Source: Proteiniclasticum sp043951855
GTDB taxonomy: Bacteria > Bacillota > Clostridia > Clostridiales > Clostridiaceae
Direction: 5' to 3'
DNA: 64,000 nucleotides
NCBI RefSeq assembly: GCF_043951855.1
Contig: NZ_JBINJW010000006.1
Span: 1-64,000, forward strand
The notes below the pieces were generated by a model. The model was not told where the DNA came from and did no database searches. It worked only from the letters and a program-made list of their open reading frames with translations. This document shows positions 50,049 through 59,383 of the stretch, piece by piece. Numbering within the stretch: the first letter of the stretch is position 1; every line of letters starts with the position of its first letter. The position numbers and the translations under genes were made by a program.

Positions 50049-50835
50049 TAGATACCTTGGTGCATTGATACTGATTCCTATATTGGCTCTACTGCTGATA
50101 GGGGGATGGTTCTTAAAAATTACAGTACTGTTCTTGTCTATAAGAGCATTGTATGAATACTTTCATGTGCTGGAGAAGAAAGGTCATAAGCCGGTGAGAA
50201 TATTAGGCTATAGCGCCTGGCTTGCTTATTTTCTGGTTCTCTTTTTTGCGGATCATCCACTCAGTCATATTAGCGTGATCTTATCTGTACTTCTGGCGGC
50301 TGGTTTTGTATACATGGTTTTCAGTCAGGATGTTTCCATAGCTGATATCGGCATTACCATTGCCGGAGTCCTCTATACGGTCGTATTGTTCAGTTTTCTC
50401 GTTCTGTTATCAGAAAAAGAAAATGGCCAGTATTATGTGTACTCCGTTTTCATCATCTCCTGGGTGTGTGATACACTGGCATATTACAGCGGCAGGCTCT
50501 TTGGCAGGCACAAGCTGATTGAAAGGGTTAGTCCCAAGAAAACAGTGGAGGGCGCCTTAGGCGGTCTTTTAGGTGGAGCGGTCGGGGCATTCGTCCTTGG
50601 AACACTGATTTATGATGTAAGTGGTGTTTCTCCATGGCATTTTCTTGTCATGGGTTTCATCGGGGCCATGTTCGGACAGATCGGAGATCTGGCAGCATCA
50701 GCCATCAAGCGTTATGCACAGGAGAAAGATTACCCTAGGATCATTCCAGGACACGGAGGGGTATTGGACAGATTTGACTCGATACTGTTTGTTTCTCTCA
50801 TCGTCTATGTATATACAACTTACGTTATTTTCTGA
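50041..50835 (+). CDS. cdsA: Phosphatidate cytidylyltransferase
   Basis: An integral membrane enzyme making CDP-diacylglycerol for phospholipid synthesis. It shows about seven hydrophobic segments across 264 residues and the C-terminal CDS signature, with KRYAQEKDY followed by GHGGVLDRFDS. The start is GTG at 50041, 8 nt after TTGGAGGAG; the longer reading from 49996 lies inside uppS without a ribosome binding site. PlsX, AcpP, FakA and CdsA together give much of the phospholipid route in this window. Confidence 0.96.
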   Translation: MNSRYLGALILIPILALLLIGGWFLKITVLFLSIRALYEYFHVLEKKGHKPVRILGYSAWLAYFLVLFFADHPLSHISVILSVLLAAGFVYMVFSQDVSIADIGITIAGVLYTVVLFSFLVLLSEKENGQYYVYSVFIISWVCDTLAYYSGRLFGRHKLIERVSPKKTVEGALGGLLGGAVGAFVLGTLIYDVSGVSPWHFLVMGFIGAMFGQIGDLAASAIKRYAQEKDYPRIIPGHGGVLDRFDSILFVSLIVYVYTTYVIF

Positions 50836-50882
50836 TAGAAACATGGCATCCTTGCTGAAATAAATAAGAACATGTGATAACA

Positions 50883-50908
50883 AAGAGTCATTCAAGTGAG
50901 TGGCTCTT
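50883..50908 (+). terminator. Weak terminator after cdsA
   Basis: AAGAGTCA and TGGCTCTT form an 8 bp stem with one G-U pair, followed by ATTCATTTT. Confidence 0.55.
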
Positions 50909-50972
50909 ATTCATTTTAATAGAAGAAAGTTTATTATGTTCATAAGAAATTTAAATAATATATATTGTGTTA

Positions 50973-51000
50973 TTGAGGTGGCGGGTATATATTATATACA
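50973..51000 (+). promoter_or_regulatory. Promoter and palindromic operator of the RHH gene
   Basis: TTGAGG (50973-50978), 16 nt and TATACA (50995-51000). The perfect 15 bp palindrome GTATATATTATATAC (50985-50999) overlaps the -10, as expected for an autorepressor site. Confidence 0.6.
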
Positions 51001-51042
51001 ACAGTAGTTTTATCATATAACTCAAGAAGGAGGGTGCATTTT

Positions 51043-51180
51043 ATGAAAAAGGAACCTAAAACCAAAATCCTGTTTACATTACCTGTTGACCTGAAAGAAG
51101 AGTTATTAAAAGAAGCTGAGAAAGAAAACAGATCTTTAAATAACTATATTCTTACATTACTGCTTAAAAGAAATAAGTAA
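51043..51180 (+). CDS. Small ribbon-helix-helix (Arc-type) protein
   Basis: A 45-residue gene read from ATG 51043 to TAA 51180. Strong AGGAGG lies about 9 nt upstream. The product has a beta strand KILFTLP (residues 8-14), helix VDLKEELLKEAEKE, a turn NRSLNNYI and helix YILTLLLKR, the Arc/MetJ ribbon-helix-helix pattern that forms a dimeric DNA binder. It stands alone with its own promoter and terminator and a palindrome over the -10, so autoregulation is likely. There is no adjacent toxin gene. Other targets are unknown. Confidence 0.85.
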   Translation: MKKEPKTKILFTLPVDLKEELLKEAEKENRSLNNYILTLLLKRNK

Positions 51181-51209
51181 ATGACATAGTAGATGGACTT
51201 GAAGTATTC

Positions 51210-51240
51210 AGATCTGAAGCGTGAAGCTTCAGATCTTTTT
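51210..51240 (+). terminator. Terminator after the RHH gene
   Basis: AGATCTGAAGC-GTGAA-GCTTCAGATCT, a perfect 11 bp stem followed by T. Confidence 0.92.
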
Positions 51241-51658
51241 ATTTGGAATGATCTTTGGAGTCGCTGAATCCGGTTATCCTGAGAGCGCATACCCTTGGCT
51301 TGCAGCTCAGTCTGCATAAGGATGCAGCTGCTTGATTTATCGTCATGAATCAGCAGAGAAAATCTGCCGGCAGGTGGAAACCATATCCAGAATGAATTTT
51401 CACTGGGAGGAATCCTCGGCATCAGACAGTCGAAACTGCCTTCTGTATGTGCTGCAGTTTCGTCACGGCAGGGGACTTGAATGAGGATATGTCATGGAGT
51501 CTGTGTTATAAGCTCTTAAAATTGCTTCAGTGATGAATGCAATATGAATTATCGGTAAACTGCAGAGTTAAGGAAAGTCTGTATTAATATTATAAGAATG
51601 TTAGTCAAATCTATGATTTTCTTAATAATTCTTTTGTATAATAGGAAGGTAAACAACG
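51241..51658. other. Intergenic region without a recognised gene
   Basis: No ORF here has both a ribosome binding site and family resemblance. Inverted repeats are present: CGAAACTGC/GCAGTTTCG (51431-51462, perfect 9 bp) and a TGATT/AATCA stem near 51330-51355 extended by CTGC/GCAG around a bulge. TATAAT at 51637-51642, preceded by TTG, is probably the dxr -10. Confidence 0.5.
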
Positions 51659-52834
51659 ATGAAAGGGGATAACCCATTGAAAAATATAGCGATTATCGGA
51701 GCATCAGGCTCCATAGGAACACAGACGCTGGAAGTTCTTCGTAAAGAAAAGGAACTCCACTTGGCAGGTGTTTCAGTACATTCGAATTTAGAAAAACTGA
51801 AAGAAATTATCATCGAATTCAATCCAAGGGCTGTGGCGGTCACAGACGAGCGGAAATATGAAGAAGCCATCGAGCTTAAGCGAGCACTTCGTTACGAAGG
51901 GGAGCTTTCCTTCGGTACAGAAGGGCTCATTCGAATTGCGACGCTATCAGAGGCTGATACGGTGGTGACATCGCTGGTGGGAATGGTAGGACTGAAGCCC
52001 ACGGTGGCGGCGATTAAAGAAGGCAAGAATATTGCACTTGCCAACAAAGAGACCCTGGTTGCTGCGGGGGAGATTGTGATGCAGCTGGCAAAGAAGCATC
52101 AGGTGAATATATTGCCTGTGGATTCAGAGCATTCCGCCATATTTCAGAGTATACAGGGATCCCAAAAGGAGGAAATCAGTAAAATCATACTGACTGCTTC
52201 GGGAGGCCCTTTCAGAGGAAAAGACAGAGATTTTCTTAAGACCGTAACAAAAGAAATGGCGTTGAAACATCCGAATTGGGTCATGGGGGCAAAAATCACC
52301 ATCGATTCCTCCACCATGATGAATAAGGGGCTTGAGGTGATTGAAGCCAGATGGCTCTTTGATGTGAACTATGATAATATAGAAGTCTACGTGCATCCGG
52401 AAAGCATCATCCATTCTATGGTGCAGTTTTGTGACAACAGCATCATTGCGCAGCTTGGAGCGCCGGATATGCGCCTGCCGATTCAGTATGCACTGAATTA
52501 CCCGGAGCGGCACGAAGCTGTTGCGAAGGAGCTGAATCTTCTTGAGGTCCAATCACTCCACTTCATGGAGCCGGACAGGGAAACTTTCAGAGCCCTTGAA
52601 CTGGCCTATATCGCAGGAAAAAGAGGTGGACTTCAGCCCGCTGTGATGAACAGTGCCAATGAAGAGGCGGTGGATCTTTTTCTGAAAGAAAAAATCCGGT
52701 ATTTTGAAATAGCGGAAGTTGTGGAAGAAGCAATGGTGCGCTACAGGAATCTAGGAGAAATAACCCTGGATAAGGTTCTGGAAACAGACATTGAGATCAG
52801 GGAATATGTAAGAAGAAAGTTTAAAGAGGTGTAA
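51659..52834 (+). CDS. dxr: 1-deoxy-D-xylulose 5-phosphate reductoisomerase
   Basis: Makes methylerythritol phosphate, the committed step of the MEP isoprenoid pathway. The NADPH-binding start KNIAIIGASGSIGTQTL is clear, and PVDSEHSAIFQ, ASGGPF and KHPNWVMGAKIT mark the metal and substrate sites. The ATG at 51659 follows AGGAAGG; a TTG at 51677 behind AAAGGGG would give the shorter, more family-like N-terminus (MKNIAIIG) and may be the true start. Length is 391 or 385 residues. It is linked to rseP by 1 nt spacing. Confidence 0.96.
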   Translation: MKGDNPLKNIAIIGASGSIGTQTLEVLRKEKELHLAGVSVHSNLEKLKEIIIEFNPRAVAVTDERKYEEAIELKRALRYEGELSFGTEGLIRIATLSEADTVVTSLVGMVGLKPTVAAIKEGKNIALANKETLVAAGEIVMQLAKKHQVNILPVDSEHSAIFQSIQGSQKEEISKIILTASGGPFRGKDRDFLKTVTKEMALKHPNWVMGAKITIDSSTMMNKGLEVIEARWLFDVNYDNIEVYVHPESIIHSMVQFCDNSIIAQLGAPDMRLPIQYALNYPERHEAVAKELNLLEVQSLHFMEPDRETFRALELAYIAGKRGGLQPAVMNSANEEAVDLFLKEKIRYFEIAEVVEEAMVRYRNLGEITLDKVLETDIEIREYVRRKFKEV

Positions 52835-52835
52835 A

Positions 52836-53840
52836 ATGTATCTATTGTTATCTATATTTGCCTTTGGGCTACTGGTTCTAGGGCATGAATTCGGACATTT
52901 CATCATGGCAAGGGTCAATGGAGTCACTGTGGAAGAGTTTTCAGTGGGCATGGGTCCTAGAATCTGGAAGAAGCAGGGGAAAAATACGCTCTATTCGCTG
53001 AAAGCGCTGCCCATTGGTGGTTCTGTGAAGATGTACGGAGAAACCGAAGATGAGGCTGGGGAAGGGTCGTTCTTTTCCAAAAGTCCATTAAGAAAAATCA
53101 GCATCATCGCTGCGGGACCCATCATGAATGTCATCATGGCACTTGGCGTGCTTTTTGTAGTTGTTCTTTTCAATGGATACAGCAGCAATGTTGTAGGAGA
53201 AGTTCTTCCAGACTCCCCTGCACAAGCAGCGGGCATCACAGCCGGTGACCGGATCGTGCGTGTAAATGACGAAAAGGCGTATACCTTCCAGGATGTTTCA
53301 ACCTATATCGCCTATAATGGCTTCAATGATGTGACACTGGAGCTTGAAACAGAAGAAGGTACAGTGATCAAGAAAATAACTCCAATGGACTCAGAAGGCA
53401 GACCGCTGGTGGGCTTTGTGCCGGAATCAGTGGAGAATCCGGGATTCATAGAATCTGTCGGGGAGAGTGTCAATCAGGCAAGGTCACTGATTACTCAGAC
53501 TTTGTTTTCACTGAAGATTCTATTCACTGGTCGAGCAAGTCTCAATGACTTTGGAGGTCCTGTGACCATATTCAAAATCTCGTCGGAAGTCGCAAGTGTC
53601 TCCTTATGGGGACTGGCATCCTTTGCTGCTTTCTTAAGCATAAATCTGGCAGTGCTGAATCTGATACCTTTCCCGGCGCTGGATGGAGGATGGATCCTTA
53701 TTCTTCTGGTGGAGATCATTACCAGAAAGAGACTTCCGGATAAATTCGTTGGTGTATGGAACACGATAGGATTTGTGGTTCTCATGAGTTTCATGCTGCT
53801 GATCACCTTCAAGGATATCTTCTTACCAGGAGGTTTTTAG
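52836..53840 (+). CDS. rseP: Site-2 protease RseP/RasP
   Basis: An intramembrane zinc metalloprotease that cleaves anti-sigma factors and signal-peptide remnants. The zinc motif HEFGH (His17, Glu18, His21) sits in the first membrane helix, one PDZ domain spans about residues 110-190, and the second metal motif LIPFPALDGG carries Asp283. Length is 334 residues with four hydrophobic segments. It lies between dxr and ispG, as in most Firmicutes. Confidence 0.96.
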   Translation: MYLLLSIFAFGLLVLGHEFGHFIMARVNGVTVEEFSVGMGPRIWKKQGKNTLYSLKALPIGGSVKMYGETEDEAGEGSFFSKSPLRKISIIAAGPIMNVIMALGVLFVVVLFNGYSSNVVGEVLPDSPAQAAGITAGDRIVRVNDEKAYTFQDVSTYIAYNGFNDVTLELETEEGTVIKKITPMDSEGRPLVGFVPESVENPGFIESVGESVNQARSLITQTLFSLKILFTGRASLNDFGGPVTIFKISSEVASVSLWGLASFAAFLSINLAVLNLIPFPALDGGWILILLVEIITRKRLPDKFVGVWNTIGFVVLMSFMLLITFKDIFLPGGF

Positions 53841-53843
53841 TCC

Positions 53844-54893
53844 ATGATGCGCAGAGAAGCCAGAAAAATCAGAATCAAAGACATATATGTGGGCGGGGAC
53901 AGCAGGATTGCAGTCCAGTCCATGACCAATACGGACACAAGAGATGTGGAGGCAACGCTGAATCAGATCAGAGCCCTGATGGTCGCTGGATGCGATATCA
54001 TCCGTTGTGCAGTTCCGGATATGGAAGCCGCGGAGGCTTTGAAGGAAATCACGCGTCAGATCCCCATTCCTGTGGTGGCGGACATTCATTTTGATTATCG
54101 TCTGGCGCTGAAAAGCATCGAGAATGGAATTTCAAAACTGAGAATCAATCCGGGTAATATCGGCGGAAATGATAAAGTGCGACTTCTGGCGGATGCCTGC
54201 AAGGAAAAAGGCATCCCCATCAGAATCGGTGTCAATTCAGGTTCTCTTGAAAAGGACATCCTGGCGAAATATGGAAAAGTGACACCGGAAGGCCTTGTGG
54301 AAAGTGCCATGAGACATGTGGAACTGCTGGAGAATCATAACTTTCATGATATCATCATCAGCATCAAGTCTTCTGATGTGATGACCATGATGAACAGCTA
54401 CAGACTTTTATCGAAAACCGTTGATTATCCGCTTCATCTAGGTGTAACGGAAGCAGGTACACCCTGGAGAGGGACCATCAAGAGTTCCATCGGCATCGGG
54501 GGGCTTCTGTCGGAAGGGATCGGTGATACGATCAGAGTATCTCTAACCGGAGACAGCATTGATGAGATCAAAGTCGGCAGGGAGATCTTAAAAGCGACGG
54601 GGCATCTAAAAGAAGGAATCGAATTTGTTTCGTGCCCCACCTGTGGAAGAACACAGATTGATCTCATCGGCATTGCGAATCAGGTGGAAGAAGCCTTGAA
54701 AGACAGCAAGAAGAACATCAAGGTTGCTGTAATGGGCTGCGTCGTCAATGGTCCCGGAGAAGCAAGAGAAGCTGACATAGGTATTGCAGGTGGAAATGGT
54801 GTCGGACTGATTTTCAAGAAAGGTCTGATCATAAAGAAAGTCAAAGAGGAAGAGCTTGTGGAAGCTTTACTGGAAGAAATAGAACAAATGTAA
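53844..54893 (+). CDS. ispG: 4-hydroxy-3-methylbut-2-enyl diphosphate synthase IspG (GcpE)
   Basis: A [4Fe-4S] reductase of the MEP pathway. The cluster ligands are visible: Cys264 and Cys267 in SCPTCGRTQ, then Cys299 and Glu306 in GCVVNGPGEA. The N-terminal TIM barrel has VQSMTNTDTRD. Length is 349 residues, normal. AGGAGG lies about 10 nt before two adjacent ATG codons (53844, 53847). Dxr, IspG and UppS in this window cover three points of the route from pyruvate/G3P to the C55 carrier. Confidence 0.96.
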   Translation: MMRREARKIRIKDIYVGGDSRIAVQSMTNTDTRDVEATLNQIRALMVAGCDIIRCAVPDMEAAEALKEITRQIPIPVVADIHFDYRLALKSIENGISKLRINPGNIGGNDKVRLLADACKEKGIPIRIGVNSGSLEKDILAKYGKVTPEGLVESAMRHVELLENHNFHDIIISIKSSDVMTMMNSYRLLSKTVDYPLHLGVTEAGTPWRGTIKSSIGIGGLLSEGIGDTIRVSLTGDSIDEIKVGREILKATGHLKEGIEFVSCPTCGRTQIDLIGIANQVEEALKDSKKNIKVAVMGCVVNGPGEAREADIGIAGGNGVGLIFKKGLIIKKVKEEELVEALLEEIEQM

Positions 54894-54924
54894 GAATTAT
54901 GCGAAGAGAAAGGGGGAGGCGTTT

Positions 54925-57900
54925 TTGGAGATACAGGAAATGATGTGCAAAGAATCCTCGCTTACTCCATTTAAAATAGATAACGTGCTGAAAGTCGAAT
55001 TTGTGAAGAAAGTCAACCTGTTTCGGGTTTACCTCAAATCACTACGTGTTCTGGATCCCAAGGTGAAGGAACCCATTTCGGCTTTTCTGAATAACCTCAT
55101 CGGCCAGAGTTGTGATGTGGCGATTATAAACATCCTGGATGAAGTTCATGACGAGAACATCCAGGATGTTCTCATGGGTATCTTTCTGACTGAGCCACTG
55201 AAGTATAATTTCCTGAAAGATGCGCAGGTCAGCTGCGAAGAATCCAGATTATTCATCAGACATTACAGTCCGGCTCTGATCCGTAATTTTCAGATGAAGA
55301 ATGCGGTGAAACACATGGAAAAGGTACTGACTTCTTTTTATCAGAAGGAAGTTCACATCGAGGTTCGCCTAGATGAAAGTCTTACACCTGTAAAAGAAGA
55401 AATCGATGTAAGACACGAACTGAATATCATGAGAAAAGAAGCGGGTCTTAAAGGCGAACTGCCTGGAACAACTGCACCTGTGGGTGTTCCGATGAAAGCA
55501 AAAGCGCCTGCAGCTGGAAAAGACAGCAAAAAATTCAAGGATGAGAATGTTCTTCTGGGTAAGGCGATCAAAGAACCGAGTACAAAAATCAGAGATCTGG
55601 ATGACAATTCCGGCATCAGTGTCATCGACGGGGAAGTTTTCAAAACAGATATGAGAAAGCTTAAGAGCGGCAAAAATCTTCATCTGCTATATGTGACGGA
55701 TAATTCCAGTTCCATTTCCGTGAAAGTTTTCACGAAAGAAGAGGAGGATCTTCCGATAAAATCAGGAGAAGTATTCAGATTCAAAGGGAATGTCACGTTC
55801 GACATGTATTCCAAGGAGCTTACGATGATCGCGAGGGACATCAACAGAATGGAGAAAATCAGACGGAAGGATCATGCAGAAGAGAAAAGAGTAGAGCTTC
55901 ATTTCCACAGTAGTATGAGCAGCATGGACGCTCTGCCATCTGCCAAGCGTATTTTCACTCAGGCAAAAGATTTCGGTCATAAAGCTGTAGCGATCACTGA
56001 TCATGGGGTAGTTCAGGCATATCCGGAAGCCATGGATCAGGCCAAGGCCACCGGGGTGAAAGCCATCTATGGAATGGAAGCCTATGTGATCAATGATGAA
56101 CTGAATATCGTGGAGAATATGAACCCAGCCATTGAGAAGATGGTGATTTTCGATATTGAAACCACCGGATTCTCCTCTGTAAACGACAAAATCATCGAAA
56201 TTGGTGCGGTGAAAGTAAAAGACGGTGTCGTCATAGACGAATTCTCTGCCTTCATCAATCCTCATCGTCCCATTCCCATGAAAATCACAGAACTTACTGG
56301 AATCACAGATGCCATGGTGAAGGATGCACCTTCCATCGAATCCGTCATCAGAGATTTTTCCGCATTCATCAGGGATACGATACTTGTAGCTCATAATGCA
56401 TACTTTGACGTTGGATTCATACGGAAGAATCTGGGCGATCTTGGGATGACGATAGATAACCCCATCATGGATACCGTGCCTCTATCCAGATTCCTGTACA
56501 AGGAACTGAAAAGACATCGACTTGACACCATAGCAAAACATCTCGGTATCGATATGGGATCACATCACAGAGCGGTGGATGACGCGAAAACCACCCACAG
56601 AATCCTGATGAAATCCATGGAGAAGCTGGCTGAGATGGGGATTCATTCTTTCGAAGAACTGAATGAAAAAAGCAAAGAAGACATGGACTACAAAAGACTG
56701 CCCATGTTTCATACAACCCTTCTGGTGAAAAACACTACAGGATTAAAGAACCTTTATGAACTGGTATCGGAATCTCATCTGAAAAGCTTCCATATGAAAC
56801 CCAGAATCAGGAAAAGTCAGCTGGAAAAGAAAAGAGAAGGACTGCTTCTGGGTTCCGCCTGCATCAACTCGGAGCTGGTCAGATACATAATGGAAGGAAG
56901 AACAGAAGATGAAATCGAAAAAATGGCATCCTACTATGACTATCTGGAAGTCCAGCCCATCGAAAACAATCTGGATCTTCTGAAAGACGGGAGAATCAGA
57001 GACCTGGAGGGGCTTAGAGATCTCAACAGAAAAATCATTTCACTGGGCGAATCGCAAGGTAAAGTTGTAGTGGCTACAGGAGATGTGCATTACATCAACA
57101 AGGAAGACAAGCTCTACCGGAAAATCCTGCTCGGAGCCCAGGGATACAGCAGCCAGAACGATGATCTGGACCTGTATTTCAGAACCACCGATGAAATGCT
57201 TGATGCATTCTCTTATCTGGGGAAAGAAAAAGCCCATGAGATTGTGGTGAAGAACACAAACCTCATCGCAGACAGCGTTGAGGAATTTCTTCCGATTCCA
57301 AATGGCACATTCCCGCCGAAGATAGAAGGTGCGGATGAGGAAATCAGGGAGATGACGATGACCGAGGCGCATAAGCTCTACGGAGATGTGCTTCCTGATG
57401 TTGTAGAAAAACGTATACTGAAAGAGCTGAATTCCATCATCAGTAACGGATATGCGGTTTTATATCTCATAGCGCACAAACTGGTGGCGAAATCTCTATC
57501 TGATGGGTATCTTGTAGGTTCCAGAGGATCTGTCGGATCTTCACTGGTGGCCACATTCACTGGCATCACAGAGGTGAATGGTCTTCCACCTCACTACAGG
57601 TGTCCAAGCTGCAGACACAATGAATTCTTCCTGGACGGGAGCATCAGCAGTGGAGCGGATCTTCCTCTGAAGGACTGTCCGGAATGCGGGACTCCTTACG
57701 TCAGAGATGGCCACGATATTCCTTTCGAAACCTTTCTGGGCTTCGAAGGAGACAAGGAACCGGATATCGATCTGAACTTCTCTGGAGAGTATCAGGCTGT
57801 GGTGCACAAGTACACGGAAGAACTCTTTGGAGAAGGCTATGTATTCAAAGCGGGAACCATCGGAACGGTGGCGGAGAAAACCGCATATGCTTATGTGAAG

Positions 57901-59187
57901 AAGTATCTGGAACAGAAAGAAATGAATCTTCCTTCGGCTGAAGTGGAAAGACTTTCTCAAGGAATGGTCGGGGTGAAGAGAACCACTGGGCAGCATCCTG
58001 GCGGAATCATGGTTGTTCCGAGAGACAACGATGTCCATAATTTCACGCCGGTTCAGAGACCTGCTGATGATCAGACTTCTGACATCACCACAACGCATTT
58101 TGATTATCATTCCATTTCGGGAAGACTTCTGAAGCTGGACATCCTGGGTCACGACGATCCTACAATGCTGAGAATGCTTCAGGACCTGACGGGGCTTGAT
58201 CCGAAATCCATTCCTCTCAACGATGAGAAAGTGCTGTCGCTGTTCACATCCACCAAAGCTCTGGGGGTCTCAGAAGAACAGCTGGGCATACCCATCGGTG
58301 CATCAGGCCTTCCGGAATTCGGTACGAAATTTGTTCGAGGAATGCTGCTGGATACAAAGCCAAGCACCTTTGCGGATCTTGTCCGTATCTCAGGACTCTC
58401 CCACGGAACGGATGTGTGGCTCAATAATGCGCAGTACTACATCAAGGAAGGATTCACGACCCTGGGGGAATGTATCAGTACGAGAGATGACATCATGGTA
58501 TATCTCATCTATAAAGGGCTTCCATCCAAAAAAGCGTTCACCATCATGGAAAGTGTAAGAAAGGGAAAAGGGCTTAAGGAAGACGATGAAAAGATCATGC
58601 GGGAAAATGATGTGCCGGAATGGTATATCGAATCCTGCAAGAAAATCAAGTACATGTTTCCTAAGGGTCATGCAGTTGCGTACTGCATGATGGCTATGCG
58701 TATTGCCTATTTCAAAGTCTATCATCCCCTGGCTTATTACGCCGCTTACTTTTCCACAAGAGCTTCTGATTTCGACGGAGAGCTGATTCTCCAGGGCGAG
58801 CTGGCAGTAAGGAAGCAGCTGGATGAGTATTACGAACTGGGCAACAATGCTTCAACAAAGGAAAAGAGCATGATCACGATTCTTGAAATCGTGTATGAGA
58901 TGTATAAGAGAGGGTATACATTCAAGCCGGTGGATCTATATAAATCCCACGGAATCAAATTCAGAATCGAAGATGATGCCATAAGACCGCCTTTAAGCTG
59001 CCTTGTGGGCGTAGGGGCAAATGCCGCCAACAGCATCTATGAGGAATCGAAAAGAGGGGAGTTCATCTCCAAAGAAGACCTCAGACTGCGCTGCAAAGTA
59101 TCGAAAACCGTCATAGAAACCCTGGGCAACTGCGGTGCGCTGGAAGGAATGGACGATACCAATCAGCTGTCTCTATTCAATCTCTAG
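54925..59187 (+). CDS. polC: DNA polymerase III alpha subunit, Gram-positive PolC
   Basis: The main replicative polymerase of low-GC Gram-positives, with built-in proofreading. In order: N-terminal domain and OB fold (to about 310), PHP domain part 1 (HFHSSMSSMDA, about 325), the DEDD exonuclease (FDIETTGFS, Asp410, Glu412) inserted in PHP, then PHP part 2. The zinc module is Cys893, Cys896, Cys918 and Cys921; the palm carries PDIDLNF with Asp947 and Asp949. Length is 1420 residues. The start is TTG at 54925, 5 nt after GGGGGAGG. Confidence 0.97.
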   Translation: MEIQEMMCKESSLTPFKIDNVLKVEFVKKVNLFRVYLKSLRVLDPKVKEPISAFLNNLIGQSCDVAIINILDEVHDENIQDVLMGIFLTEPLKYNFLKDAQVSCEESRLFIRHYSPALIRNFQMKNAVKHMEKVLTSFYQKEVHIEVRLDESLTPVKEEIDVRHELNIMRKEAGLKGELPGTTAPVGVPMKAKAPAAGKDSKKFKDENVLLGKAIKEPSTKIRDLDDNSGISVIDGEVFKTDMRKLKSGKNLHLLYVTDNSSSISVKVFTKEEEDLPIKSGEVFRFKGNVTFDMYSKELTMIARDINRMEKIRRKDHAEEKRVELHFHSSMSSMDALPSAKRIFTQAKDFGHKAVAITDHGVVQAYPEAMDQAKATGVKAIYGMEAYVINDELNIVENMNPAIEKMVIFDIETTGFSSVNDKIIEIGAVKVKDGVVIDEFSAFINPHRPIPMKITELTGITDAMVKDAPSIESVIRDFSAFIRDTILVAHNAYFDVGFIRKNLGDLGMTIDNPIMDTVPLSRFLYKELKRHRLDTIAKHLGIDMGSHHRAVDDAKTTHRILMKSMEKLAEMGIHSFEELNEKSKEDMDYKRLPMFHTTLLVKNTTGLKNLYELVSESHLKSFHMKPRIRKSQLEKKREGLLLGSACINSELVRYIMEGRTEDEIEKMASYYDYLEVQPIENNLDLLKDGRIRDLEGLRDLNRKIISLGESQGKVVVATGDVHYINKEDKLYRKILLGAQGYSSQNDDLDLYFRTTDEMLDAFSYLGKEKAHEIVVKNTNLIADSVEEFLPIPNGTFPPKIEGADEEIREMTMTEAHKLYGDVLPDVVEKRILKELNSIISNGYAVLYLIAHKLVAKSLSDGYLVGSRGSVGSSLVATFTGITEVNGLPPHYRCPSCRHNEFFLDGSISSGADLPLKDCPECGTPYVRDGHDIPFETFLGFEGDKEPDIDLNFSGEYQAVVHKYTEELFGEGYVFKAGTIGTVAEKTAYAYVKKYLEQKEMNLPSAEVERLSQGMVGVKRTTGQHPGGIMVVPRDNDVHNFTPVQRPADDQTSDITTTHFDYHSISGRLLKLDILGHDDPTMLRMLQDLTGLDPKSIPLNDEKVLSLFTSTKALGVSEEQLGIPIGASGLPEFGTKFVRGMLLDTKPSTFADLVRISGLSHGTDVWLNNAQYYIKEGFTTLGECISTRDDIMVYLIYKGLPSKKAFTIMESVRKGKGLKEDDEKIMRENDVPEWYIESCKKIKYMFPKGHAVAYCMMAMRIAYFKVYHPLAYYAAYFSTRASDFDGELILQGELAVRKQLDEYYELGNNASTKEKSMITILEIVYEMYKRGYTFKPVDLYKSHGIKFRIEDDAIRPPLSCLVGVGANAANSIYEESKRGEFISKEDLRLRCKVSKTVIETLGNCGALEGMDDTNQLSLFNL

Positions 59188-59193
59188 AAGGGG

Positions 59194-59222
59194 TTGAAAT
59201 TTCAGTGAATTTATGATACTAT
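59194..59222 (+). promoter_or_regulatory. Promoter of the rimP-nusA-infB operon
   Basis: TTGAAA (59194-59199), exactly 17 nt ending in TGA, and TACTAT (59217-59222). Confidence 0.75.
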
Positions 59223-59248
59223 TTAAAAGTAGAATAACTTGAACTTTG

Positions 59249-59310
59249 AGAGTGGGCACAACCCGCTCTTTCGTTTTGTGTGGCGCAACTGAGATCTTGG
59301 TTGCGTTTTT
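59249..59310 (+). terminator. Leader hairpins of the nusA operon, likely attenuator
   Basis: AGAGTGGG/CCCGCTCT (59249-59269, one G-U pair) is followed by CGCAAC/GTTGCG and TTTTT (59284-59310). The second is a short intrinsic terminator 73 nt before rimP, downstream of the promoter. In B. subtilis NusA is reported to limit its own operon through a leader terminator; the same layout is seen here. Confidence 0.7.
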
Positions 59311-59383
59311 CATTACCCGAAACCGGATGACTATGGAAACATAGTGCATGCAGCGGTTTAATATTAGGATAAGAGGTGAAATA

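Noticed and set aside
51144..51422. A 92-codon minus-strand open frame between the RHH gene and dxr
   Set aside because: It has no ribosome binding site, no family resemblance, and its second half is antisense to the RHH terminator and gene. Probably chance.
57684..58558. Alternative plus-strand frames inside polC (85 and 120 codons)
   Set aside because: They overlap the conserved zinc and palm regions of PolC, which reads without interruption.
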